Assembly (NCBI GenBank): GCA_019925795.1
Contig: CM034309.1
Location: 28,700,729-28,764,728 of the forward strand
Source of the DNA: Dendrobium chrysotoxum
Taxonomy: Eukaryota > Streptophyta > Magnoliopsida > Asparagales > Orchidaceae
Reading direction: 5' to 3'
Length of the DNA: 64,000 bases
Shown here in pieces: positions 9,751 through 20,237 of this stretch. A program made the translations under genes and the position numbers. The first letter of the stretch is position 1; every line of letters begins with the position of its first letter. The notes beneath the pieces are model-generated. The model was not told where the DNA came from and searched no databases. It worked only from the letters and a program-made list of their open reading frames with translations.

Positions 9751-11672
9751 ATGGCCGGTAATTCCAAGGACGTCAACCAACGGAGAACATTGGATACAAC
9801 ATCAAAGAGATCTTCTTCCAAAAATCCGAAGAATACTGCTGGTAATAATATTTGATTTTCTATGTTCGAGCATTTTGATATTTTATTTCATCAAAACTAA
9901 ATTTCTTTAGGTGGAGGATTGACGGATGCCTCCAAAATTATTCCTTCTTCTCATGATGGTGATCGGAGGAGATCTGACGATGTCGCATCCATCATCACAT
10001 CTGATAGCTTGGCGACGATTCGCAAAAAATTTCATGTGCCAAACGATGTGTTGATTATGGCTCCAAAGAGGACCGATAGGGCACATACTCCTCCACAAGG
10101 ATTTGTAGCAGTTTATGAGATGACTCTACGCGCTGGTTTGAGGTTTCCTCCAGCTCCCGAGTTACTTGATATTTTCAAAGCATGTGGCGTTGCCTTACCC
10201 CAATTTTTATGTAGAGCGATAACAATTATAGTAGGCTTGATAGTATTCTTTAGGGAACGTGGAGCGACATTAACTGTAGAATATTTATCAAAAATGTGTA
10301 AATTTACTAGTGATTCTTATGGCCGAATTTCATGTCGAGCCAATAAGAAATGGTTGGATTTTGTAACAAGGGACCCTTCGAAGAATTGGTATAACTCATT
10401 CTTTTTTATAAAGAATGAGTGGGGCCTTCCTGAAAAATGGGATAAATTGAAAGAACTACCAAGTTCTTTGCATGTAGGGGAGGGAGATATTTTGAGAATT
10501 TTGAATTTTTCTGATACGGAAAGTCTTCAACAAGAACTGCGATATATTAGTCGATGTGTGACGGAGGAATGTCTTTTTAAAGTTGGCCTTTCTATTCAAG
10601 TTGGAAGATCACATGCAATTCAGTTAAAGAAATCTGAGAAGACTCCTGAAGTAAAATCCAATGCTCTTAAGCGACCAGCCAGTCATTCCTTAGAAGATCA
10701 AAAAATTATTGATCCATCCTCCCTGAAGAAGAGGAAAACAAATGATAAAGTGATCATACCGAGAGATAGCGGTAGAGGCAAAGAAGTTGCACATCCCCTG
10801 GCCACTGATACATTTTCTCTTGATTCGGATAGCGAGGTTCGCCCTTCAAAGATACACATTCCAGAAGATGTATTAAAGCATATTTGTATCGGGCGACGTC
10901 ATGCTAAAGAAATAGTAAGCTCTTTCAATCTTCTTTCTTCTTCTCTTTCCATAATTTCTAATTATATTTCTTGTTGTAGACGATTCAAAAGATGAATATG
11001 GAATCCAAATTTGAATCAATTTTGGATGATTGGAATGATGAGTTTGTAAAAGTCAAGTTCCTTCAAGGAGAATACAAGCGGAGGTTGGAGGCGAAAACTA
11101 AAGAGACGTCAATCTTGGAGGGTCAATTGACTGAATGTAGAGCTGAGCTGGCGACGATATCCACTTCTCTTTCATTCCAAAATCGGGAAGCTGATCTTTC
11201 CCGCCATGAGTTAATTGAGGCTCATGCAGAGATTAACCAGCATAAAGAAACTTTGAAAAAGCTTGCACTAGAGAAGAACGCCCTTGAGAAGGAGAACAAG
11301 AAATTGCAAGATCATCTTCATGAGAGAGAAACAACTAATTTGGATATTGAAGCCATATCATTGAAGGCTGTAGAGGAATTTAAAAAATCTGTAACTTATC
11401 GCCGAGAGATCCAACATCTTATTCAAGAGGCTTATGAAAAATTATTTGATGTTGAAGTGAAGGATCTGGAGCGTCAGAGTCTTGAAGAAGGCTTTACTCG
11501 TGGTTTCTTGAAAGGTGTTCGGTTGGTTCACCGTAAGACTGGGGTCGATATTGAAGGGCTTACCCCCAGTCAAGCATCTGAGGATTCTTCTCCAGATTCA
11601 GGCGATGAAGATATTGAAAGTGAATTGAAAAAGGCTCTTTTCAGTGATGATGATGATATTGATATTGTATAA
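9751..11672 (+). CDS. Opposite-strand three-exon gene of copy 1
   Basis: Exons 9751-9841, 9911-10914 and 10980-11672 join into one open frame of 595 residues. Introns are 69 and 65 bp, both GT-AG. The start is the ATG at 9751; without the first intron the frame could only open at a TTG. Residues 32-365 form a globular part ending in a basic stretch (KKRKTNDK near 303-310, possible nuclear signal). Exon 3 is a long coiled coil (about 385-475), then a conserved GLTPSQAS motif and an acidic tail. The second element encodes a clear homologue with the last intron at the same position and phase. Antisense reading frames downstream of pol are known in the Tat group; their function is not. Frame and splice sites are read directly; the role is unknown. 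Confidence 0.8.
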
Positions 11673-11859
11673 GATGTTTATTATTGATTGTATTTCATCT
11701 ATTTTTCTTAGAAGTTTTTATGTATTTATTATGTTTGCAAAGATGTATCTCCAAATCTATATATTGATTTTTAGAAATATTAAAGTTTTTTATAAGAAAA
11801 CTTTCTTAAAAATTTATGATTCATTTAGTGAAACTTTTTTATTAATTTGGAAGAATTGA

Positions 11860-12135
11860 GAGACATCCTTTTAGGAGGTTTAACCTATCCAAGGTTGTAT
11901 TGTCAAAACATTGTTTGATGACATTAACCTGTGTGGAAGAGGTTGGATCAAATCCCTATAGGATTGATCAAAGAAATGATAGATATCCTTTTAGGATGTT
12001 AAACCTATCCAAAGTTGTGCTGTCAAAGTATTGTCCGATGACATTAACTTGAGTGGATGAGGTTGGATCAAATTCCCCTGGAATTGATCATATGTTGATT
12101 GAGATACAATGAATATTGTGTATTTCTCGAATCAA
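11860..12135. other. Conserved tandem non-coding block between convergent genes
   Basis: Two units about 120 bp apart (ATCCTTTTAGGA at 11865 and 11985; TGATGACATTAAC and GAGGTTGGATCAAAT in each), then TTGATTGAGATACAATG and ATTGTGTATTTCTC. The reverse complement of 26205-26480 in the second element carries the same motifs in the same order, also in two units. It lies where pol and the opposite-strand gene converge, so a shared 3'-end or RNA-structure role is possible. Confidence 0.75.
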
Positions 12136-12283
12136 CATTATATTTTGTATTTTGTTTAGGACCACGACTATGATCCGATTTAGAAAAGAGAAAAACGATG
12201 ATAATGATCAAACCAAATTTCACTTTTTAAGAAAATAGGACAATAATTTTATGATGTTTCATAGAAATAGGAGGGCTATATAA

Positions 12284-13333
12284 CTACTGATAATATTTGC
12301 GAAGATTTTCGATATTCCAAGTCCGAGGTAGCATTTTTCCGTCACTATCTTTTAACTTGAATGTTCCAGGTTTGACCATGGATGCCACCATATAAGGGCC
12401 TTCCCATAATGGTGATAGCTTATTACGTTGGGGGCCCTTTCCAGCCGCTTCAAGACTTCGCAGAACTAGATCTCCAACTGAGATGCGTCGGGGTTTCACC
12501 TTTCGATTGTAGTGGCGAGCTATTCGTTGATGATATGCTGCAATTTTAAGCGACGCCATGTCTCTTGTCTCAGGAAGAAAATCTAAAGAGTTTCGAAGCT
12601 TTTCCTCATTATTGTTAAAGTCAAAAGTCTGGACTCTGAGGCTCGGGACTCCGATATCGACCGGGATGATTGCTTCTATGCCAAAGCAGAGATTGTATGG
12701 AGTTTCTCCTGTTGGAGTTCTAGCAGTAGTGCGGTAAGCCCAAAGAACATTTGGTAGTTCATCAGCCCACTGCCCCCCAGCTTTTCCAAGACGTGTTTTT
12801 AATCCTTTAAGTATAGTCCGGTTTGTAACCTCTGTCTGTCCATTTGCTTGAGGATGAGCCACAGCTGTATGCACCAGTTGTATATGGAGGTCTTTGCACA
12901 ATGCTGTAAAGATTTTTCCTGTAAATTGGGTTCCATTGTCTGTGATGATTTTTGCAGGAATGCCAAAACGACAAATAATATTTTTCCATACAAATTGTTT
13001 TGCATTTGCTTCAGTAATTTTTGCGAGTGCTTCAGCCTCCACCCACTTGGTGAAGTAGTCCACTGCCAAGATGATAAACTTTCGTTGTCTGGTAGCTATT
13101 GGAAAAGGTCCCATTATATCGATCCCCTATTGGGCGAAAGGCCATGGGCTCTGAAATGATGAAAGTTCAGTGGCTGGTAAATGAGTGAGATTGGAGTGCA
13201 ATTGACAGTTATTACACTTCTGAGTGAATTCTAGTGCATCTTGTTTCATCGTGGGCCAGTAAAATCCTTGTCGTATAATTTTGTTAGCCAATGCCCTTCC
13301 TCCTAAATGTTCCCCGCATATGCCTGAATGAAC
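12284..13333 (-). pseudogene. Integrase part of pol, copy 1
   Basis: Continuous with the upstream pol frame. A stop lies at 13336-13334, just before the zinc-binding region, and another at 13129-13127. From the methionine at 13114 the catalytic core is intact: D19 (VDYFTKW), D59 (TDNGTQF) and E95 (GQTEVTN), the D-D-35-E pattern. The C-terminal domain ends at NLRKYYQ. In life it would insert the cDNA copy into the genome; the stops separate it from the rest of pol. Confidence 0.9.
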
Positions 13334-15406
13334 TTATCGTAATGCATAATCAGCTTCTGAAGGTGGAAGGCATTTGAGGTATGGTCCACTAAAGGCACGT
13401 TTATATAATTCTCCTCCAATGATAGTAAAGTTAGCAGCCTGCCTTCGGAGTCGCATTGCAGTTGTTGGATCTTCAAGTAGCACTCCTTCTTGTAAGAAGG
13501 ATAATATAGGATCAATCCAAGAAGGCTCTCTTGGCTCGTCAATTGATTGTATCACCCATGGTCCTTCGATACTAGGAAAATGTACTTCTTCGATATATTT
13601 TCTTTTAAAAAGATCACTGGTTAACGATGTAGCAAGTTTTGAAAGAGTGTCTGCACGAGTATTTTGTTCCCGAGGTATATGAATAAGTTCAAATTTCTCT
13701 ATACGGGTGAGAAGTGACTTCACCATATCACAATATTGTGCTAATTGTGGATTTTGAGCCTCAAATTCTCCTCCTACTTGAGAAACTACAAGTTGTGAGT
13801 CAGTATGGACTATTAAATTTTGCACCTCACATTCTATAGCTAGCCTCAACCCGGCAATAAGGGCTTCATATTCAGCGACATTATTAGTTGCAGGAAATTT
13901 TAGTCGTAGTCCATATTCTATAGTGGTATGATGAGGAGAGATTAGCAAAATTCCAGCCCCAGCGCCAGAACTTCCAGAGGCCCCATCAACGTATAACGTC
14001 CAACAAGAAGAAGAGGAAGGATGAATTAGTGGTTCATCAGAAATAGGAACAGTGCACTCGACCACAAAATCTGCCAAAATTTGAGATTTTATATCTGGTC
14101 TGGGTAAGAAATGGATGTCGAACTCTCCCAGTTCTACTGACCATTTGATTAATCTTCCAGAAGCTTCAGGCTTTTGAAGGATGCTCCGCAAAGGAAGATT
14201 TGTGTAAACCTCAATCGTATGAGCTTGAAAATATGGCCTTAATTTTCTAGCAAAAAATACTAATGCCAAAACTGTCTTGTCTGCCAATGGGTATCGTCCT
14301 TCAGTCTCAGAAAGGATTTTACTGACATAGTATACTGGTCGTTGAATATCATTTTCTTCTCGGACCAGTACTGAGCTTATAGCATGTGAAGAGACAGCCA
14401 AATATAAATATAACCTTTCTCCTTGGATTGGTTTTGATAGAAGAGGAGGTGAAGCTAAATAAGTTCGAAGCTGTTCGAAAGCTGCTTGACACTCATCTGT
14501 CCATTGAAATCCCTTATTTCGGGCATTTCTTAGGGTTTTGAAGAAAGGCAAGTATTTATCTCCTGATCGGGCCAAGAAACGAGATAGGGCAGCGATTCTC
14601 CCATTCAGACGTTGAACTTCTTTTATATTCCTTGGGGGCACCATCTCTCTCAAAGCTTTGATCTTTTCAGGGTTAGCTTCTATCCCTCTATGAGTAACCA
14701 TGAAGCCCAAGAATTTCCCAGATGTGACTCCAAAAGCACATTTTGTAGGGTTGAGTCGTATATTATAATGTCGAAGGAGGCCAAAGCATTGCTCCAGATC
14801 AAAAATATGTTGTGTCCTTTCAAGACTTTTAACTAACATATCATCTATATATACCTCCATTGATCGGCCAATAAGGTTCTTAAAAATCTTATTCATGAGG
14901 CGCTGATAAGTTGCCCCAGCATTTTTGAGTCCAAACGGCATGACCCTATAGCAGTATAGCCCCTTATCAGTTTGAAAAGCAGTTGCCTCCTCATCTGCAG
15001 GATCCATTCTTATTTGATTATATCCAGAGTATGCATCCATAAAACTTAACATTTGATGTCCAGACGTTGCATCAACTAATTGATCAATACGAGGAAGTGG
15101 AAAGCTGTCCTTTGGGCAAGCCTTATTAAGATCTGTGTAATCCACGCACATCCTCCATGCCCTACTAGCTTTTTTAACCATTACGACATTTGCAAGCCAA
15201 GTTGGATAATATACCTCTCTTATGAATTCAGCTTTCAAAAGTTTATCCACTTCCTGCTCTATAGCTTGCTGACGATCTGGTGCAAAATTTCTCTTCTTCT
15301 GAATGATTGGTTTAAACGTTGGATTTATCCTGAGTGAATGTACAATAATTTGAGGGTCGATTCCAGGCATATCTGCTGAACTCCATGCAAAAATATCTTG
15401 ATTTGT
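13334..15406 (-). pseudogene. Reverse transcriptase and two RNase H domains, copy 1
   Basis: Open from just after the stop at 15409-15407 to the stop at 13336-13334. Counting from the methionine at 15370, reverse transcriptase includes FMDAYSGYNQ (110-119) and the catalytic YIDD (174-177). The first RNase H (about 318-436) lacks the usual aspartate-rich start and reads LYLYLAVS there. The second RNase H (about 457-582) keeps D462, E502, D524 and D574. A degenerate first and intact second RNase H is the mark of the Tat lineage. The product would copy the element RNA into DNA. Confidence 0.9.
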
Positions 15407-16219
15407 TCATAAAAAATCTGTATATTGCATCTTTTCTTCATCAGAAAGTAAAGACCCAATCTGTACCGTTTTGAGAGGATCTTCTTCTGATATGGACACA
15501 CAGATTAAATCCTCCACTGGAGAAGCTCTATAAATGATATCTTCATTTTGGAGATCAGAATTTTCAATGCTTAAAGTAATAGATGGGCGAGGTTGAGCTT
15601 GCCTGAGATAACAAGATTGTGCCTCATGTTGATTTCCTCGCACTTCTCCAATCCCCGCTGGAGTTGGGAATTTCATTTTCAAATGAGGCACTGATGCGAT
15701 AGCTCTAAAAATTGATTGTAAAGGTCGTCCGAAGATAGCATTATATGCCGATTCAGACTTAACCACAATAAACTGAACTGAATGAGTAACTTGTCGAGGG
15801 AATTCCCCAAGTGTAACAGGGAGAGTAATTGTTCCCTCAATCCTTACTGGATGATTATCAAATCCATATAATGGTCCGGCGGCAGGTTGAAGCTTCTCTC
15901 TAGTCAATCCCATACTAAGAAAAGTTGAGTAAAACAGGACATCAACAGAACTCCCATTGTCGATTAAAATTCTTTTGACATTATAACATGGATCTCCAAT
16001 ACCAGCATTAATGACAAGAGGGTCTTGGTGCGGAGTATGAATCCCTTCCAAGTCAGAATCACCAAATATGATGGAGTGATCAGATCGTGCCTTCTTTAGA
16101 GTTGGTTCCTCCGGATTAGTGAGTAAGACTTGAGAGGATATTAAAGGTCCTCCAGCAATAGTTTCAATTTCTCCCACTATTTGGCGATTTGCATATTGTT
16201 GATTCTGCTGCTGTTGATT
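15407..16219 (-). pseudogene. Protease part of pol, copy 1
   Basis: The frame continues directly from gag after the stop at 16222-16220. It contains the aspartic protease active site as DNGSS (in ILIDNGSSVDVLFY) and ends at a TGA (15409-15407) just before the reverse transcriptase. In the second element the gag-protease and protease-RT junctions are open, so these stops are lesions, not a normal feature. Confidence 0.85.
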
Positions 16220-17662
16220 TTATCGTTGTTGATTCTGCCCCCCAGTAGGATTAACCTCATTTTGCGTAGATGGGTTTTGAGTGAATTGACGGAGATATCC
16301 CTGTTGAATCAGCCTTTCAATTTCTTCCTTCAATTGTCTACAAGCTTCAGTTGCATGTCCGCGGCTTCGATGAAAATGACAATAATAATCTTGGTTTCCA
16401 GAATTTGGCTTCAATGGATTAGGCCATTTAATATTTTGCTCATTTTGTATAGCCATGAGAATATTAACACGAGTTGTATTTAATGGAGTGTATTCCTTCT
16501 TTGGCTTGAAGTCCTGATTTTGCTGAGGGGGGCGAGGTGGAAGATCTTGATTCCTCTTTTGAGATTTTTGTACTCCAGCTCCAGCTTCGTGCCCATTCTT
16601 TCTCTTATTAGAAGGTTGTTCAAATTGTTTTCGATGAGCATTGATAGCCTCATCGGCAGTAATTTGAGCTTCTACTCTGTGAATTAGGTCAGCATAAGAA
16701 CGGACAGTCTCTCGCATTAACGAAGAGTAAAATGGTCCGGGGCGTAGTCCTCCAAGAAAAACACCTCGTAGTAACTCAGGATCCACTCCTGGGATTTGTC
16801 GAGCTTCAGAAGAAAATCTTTGAAAATATTCTTTTAAAGATTCTCCCTCATTTTGACGAATTCCAGAGAGATGCGATGAATCTTTAATAATTCTTCTATT
16901 TGCAATGAACTGTTCGACAAAGAGCCTTGCAAGATGAGTAAAACTACGGATTGTATTTCTAGGCAAAGCATAAAACCAAGTACGAGCCTGACCCTTGAGG
17001 GTGGCAGGAAAAACTTGACAAAGAAGAGCATCAGAAGCTCGTTGTATGTGCATAATCGTTCGATAATGATCAACGTGTTCATAAGGATCAGATGACCCAT
17101 CGTATGGATCAATGGTTGGTAGTTTGAACCCATTTGGAATAGGGTGTAGGAGAATTTCATAAGTCAACGGAGAAGATTCTTGGAAACTTCGTTGGAGATT
17201 AAAATGATTCCTATCCCTTATTGGGAATTCTTCCTGGACAAGACGTCGTAATTCATCTCGTATAACATCACGAGGAGTATCTAGAGCAGGCTGGAGATTT
17301 TGCATCTGATGGGCTCTAGGTGGAGGATGCGTCGAACTTGCAGCATCATCTATTTCTGGATTATATTGCAGTGGAGGAGCATTAGCTTGACGATGAGCAT
17401 TTTCAAATTGTTCGCCCATATTATGTTGCTGAGGATGAGAGTGAGGAGCTTCATCATCTTGAGATGGTGTCCTTTGTTGGCCTGCCTCCTCTAATATTTT
17501 TAGGATTCTCGCTTGTTGCTCCTCCATCATACGAATTCGAGTTTCCAAGGAATAAGGTCTTTCCCTTGAATAATTACGACGTCCATGATTACCAGATGGG
17601 AATCTAGTTCGATGTGTGTTAGAGCGAGAGAATCTATTGTTGGTATAACTTCGATCAGCCAT
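16220..17662 (-). pseudogene. Gag of copy 1
   Basis: The ATG at 17662 (MADRSYTNNR) lies 38 nt after the 5' LTR and gives 480 residues before the TAA at 16222-16220. The frame is open further upstream into the LTR, but that part reads LTR sequence. The retrotransposon gag domain covers about residues 175-325. A variant zinc knuckle, C-x2-H-x4-H-x4-C in YCHFHRSRGHATEAC, lies near 427-441. Gag itself looks intact up to the stop; it would form the particle and bind RNA. Confidence 0.85.
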
Positions 17663-17680
17663 TGAAATATGGGGAATGTT

Positions 17681-17697
17681 TCCCACAGACGGCGCCA
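17681..17697 (-). other. Primer binding site of copy 1
   Basis: TGGCGCCGTCTGTGGGA on the minus strand, three bases after the 5' LTR. The second element has the same sequence at the same distance (21251-21267). TGGCGCC is the start typical of Tat/Athila primer sites. Which tRNA pairs here I did not establish. Confidence 0.8.
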
Positions 17698-18058
17698 AAC
17701 TGTTGCGGACTAGAATATACGCGACAGTAGAGTAAAAAATACAACGTCTTAGCAATATACGTATAACTAGCACACCAACAGATAGTTGAGGGAGAAACAC
17801 CAGAAACTTTTTACGTGGAAAACCCGGAAAGGGAAAAACCATGGGGCCTGGCCCAGATGAGAATAATTCCACTAAGTTTGGGTTGAATACAAAGTTTGAT
17901 TCGCTCCTTTACTTGGAGACGTTGGAATTACAACAGATGAACCGGCGAAAATACAGTAGTGATTGAGAAGAGCTTCAGCATTGATCAGAAAAACTCTGGC
18001 AGCAATCAGATGGAAACTTTGGCGAAAGTCAGAATAATCTCCGGTGATGGTCAGCAAT

Positions 18059-18647
18059 AACTCCGGCAGTGGTCGGCAGGAACTCCGGCGGTGATCCGAA
18101 GGAACTCCGGCTGTGATCGGCAGGAACTCCGGCGGTGGTCGGCAGGAACTCCGACGGTGGTCGGCAGGAACTCCGACGGTGGTTGGTAGGAACTCCGGCG
18201 GTGGTTCAAAGGAACTCCGGCGGTGGTCGGCAGGAACTCCGGCGGTGGTCAGAAGGAACTCCGGCGGTGGTCGGAAGGAACTCCGGCGGTGGTCGGAAGG
18301 AACTCCGGCGGTGGTCGGCAGGAACTCTGGCGGTGGTCGGAAGGAACTCCGGCGGTGGTCGGCAGAAACTCCGGCAGTGGTCGGTAGGAACTCCGGCGGT
18401 GGTTCAAAGGAACTCCGGCGGTGGTCGGCAGGAACTCCGGCGGTGGTCAGAAGGAACTCCGGCGGTGGTCGGAAGGAACTCCGGCGGTGGTCGGCAGGAA
18501 CTCCGGCGGTGGTCGGAAGGAACTCCAGCGGTAGTCGGAAGGAACTCTTGCGGTGGTCGGTAGGAACTCCGGCGGTGGTCGGAAGGAACTCCGGCGGTGG
18601 TCGGAACGAACTCCAGCGGTGGTTGGCAGAAACTCCGGCGGTGGTCG
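18059..18647. repeat. 22-bp minisatellite in the 5' LTR
   Basis: About 27 units, the same family as in the 3' LTR. Being between the TATA box and the primer binding site, it forms several hundred nucleotides of the RNA leader. Unit variants (GGTTCAAA, GGTCAGAA, GATCCGAA) occur in the same order in both LTRs, apart from one extra unit here. Confidence 0.95.
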
Positions 18648-18725
18648 ATGGCAAGAGCTCCCAAATTCCTCCCTTCCTTTTCTTCTTCCCTTCCTTTCTC
18701 CCCTCTTTCATGAGAAGAGTGGGGG

Positions 18726-18734
18726 CTATTTATA
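18726..18734 (-). promoter_or_regulatory. TATA box of the 5' LTR, copy 1
   Basis: CTATAAATA on the minus strand. Transcription would begin about 30 bp further on, near 18700, just before the minisatellite. It is identical in the 3' LTR at 7894-7902. Confidence 0.7.
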
Positions 18735-19193
18735 GATTTTTGAGAGTGGCATGGCTTGTAAATATGTGGAGGATCAAGGTCAAAATGAGAGTGGTTTGAA
18801 TGGACGGCCGATATTGATCTCCTTGATCATGGACTGTTTAATGGCCATTTGAATGCCTTAATGATATCAGAATTTAGTGATCTTGGGCTCGTTGGATTCG
18901 TCTCGTCGAGCCGCTCGATTCGAATATAAGCATGTCAAGTTTAGATACCATTTGGTAATTCAAATTATGATTTGAACCCTCCGAATGCGCTTTGGGTCCT
19001 TGATTTGGACTCATTTGGGCTCGGATTGAGTCGAATTTAGTGTCGTTGGGTTCATCTTTTCAAGACGTTCAGTTCGACTATAAGTTTGCTGAAATCAGAG
19101 TTTGGATGGTCCCTGATTTAATTTCGGAAGCTTCCAACTTGATTTTGCTTCAAGATTCGTGCCGATCAAGATAAAATTTTACCTGATATATCA

Positions 19194-19198
19194 AGCAT
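19194..19198. repeat. Target site duplication AGCAT, right
   Basis: Exact copy of 6886-6890. Confidence 0.9.
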
Positions 19199-19330
19199 AT
19201 TATATTTGAATATTATTTTATCATCCAATTTATATTTTGAACCTTTCAAATATGCTTCGGCCCCTTGATTTGGATCCATTTGGACTCGAATTGAACAGCT
19301 TTTGATATCGTTGGGTTTGTGTTGACCTCG
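19199..19330 (-). mobile_element. Older Tat-type LTR, right half
   Basis: Continues the fragment that ends at 6890. Blocks such as CCTTGATTTGGA, TTTGGACTCGAATTGA and TATCGTTGGGTT match 8167-8225 of the younger LTR with many differences. Similarity stops near 19320, before the LTR end is reached, so the old copy is truncated. Confidence 0.65.
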
Positions 19331-20198
19331 ACATCGAATAAAAAAAACGGAAATGAAAATACCTGCTCAAACTTTCGTCAAAAAAAGCGAGAAAACTCGC
19401 AAGAAATCCCGATTACTTACAGACTGGCATCATTTATGTCCCCTCCCGTTATTCCTACAGCTCACCTCGATCGAGCCTCCATTCCCTTCGTTAAAACTAG
19501 AACAAATAGGGCCTTCAGCTCTTCTTCAACACATGAATATATCCTGATCTCCACTGTCCCTATCGTCTTCAACCACATATTCCTCCAACTTAGCCCCGTT
19601 CGGCCTCAATCGAGCAACCCGCAGTCTAGGACCGAACCCTCCTCTCTAATAGCCGAATAACTTTGCGATTTGAACCACCCAGCAAGCCGAAGCCAGCCAA
19701 ACTCACACCTAAAGCCCGAGAAGAGTCTGACGTTGACCACCTCTTCACGATCGGCTCAATTCTATCTATCAGCCATATCCGCTCAATCCCGCCATCTCCC
19801 ACGTAGTGCCGATCACTCCCTATTATTTGCATAAATCAACCATCACTGTGACTACTACACCGGTCTCCTTTACCGTAAGTCACAATCTTGGCCCTTCCTC
19901 ACGACCACGATCCGACCTCGACCGAGTCGTTCGATCCCCATGCCACATCCGAGCTCAATCACACGAAAGGAAGACCCTTCCTATCTCCCTCTCGATCTTT
20001 GAGTACCCGTAAGCCTTTGATTGAACCCCCTCAACCCTTAATCTCCTCCTACAACACTCACAAACTTCCACGACCCATTCCTACAAGCTGAACTTAAACT
20101 TCCCTGCCTCCAACTGAGCCCAATCAATCAGCCCACCTCCACTTCACTTGACTAACCCGCCTCCTACAATAAATCATAGTCTCTTGGCAATCTCCCTG
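19331..20198. other. C-rich stretch without a recognised gene
   Basis: The plus strand is rich in C and CT-type codons. Open frames in several phases (19319-19660, 19888-20091) show no family similarity and no splice pattern that would join them. Probably old repeat sequence. Confidence 0.4.

Positions 20199-20236
<38 letters not shown>
20199..20236. repeat. (TA)n microsatellite
   Basis: About 15 TA units followed by AAAAT, directly before the 5' LTR of the second element. Confidence 0.9.

Positions 20237-20237
<1 letters not shown>

Larger units (their letters stand above)
6891..19193 (-). mobile_element. Tat-lineage Ty3/gypsy retrotransposon, copy 1
   Basis: A complete element of 12,303 bp with LTRs ending TG...CA, primer binding site, polypurine tract and a perfect AGCAT duplication. 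On the minus strand the order is 5' LTR, gag, protease, reverse transcriptase, RNase H, second RNase H, integrase, then a gene on the opposite strand, then 3' LTR. The second RNase H and the C-H-H-C zinc knuckle of gag place it in the plant Tat (Retand/Ogre) group. Gag-pol is one frame with four internal stops and no frameshift, so this copy cannot make a full polyprotein. Outside the minisatellite the two LTRs differ at roughly one site per hundred by eye, so insertion was recent. Confidence 0.95.
17701..19193 (-). repeat. 5' LTR of copy 1
   Basis: 1493 bp, nearly identical to 6891-8361 apart from one extra 22-bp unit and a few point changes, for example at 17724-17725, 17841 and 18004. It drives transcription of the element on the minus strand. 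Confidence 0.95.

Noticed and set aside
17663..17872. Gag frame extended 70 codons upstream into the LTR
   Set aside because: The extension reads LTR sequence and the primer binding site. The same LTR frame is open in the 3' LTR without gag. The ATG at 17662 is the natural start.
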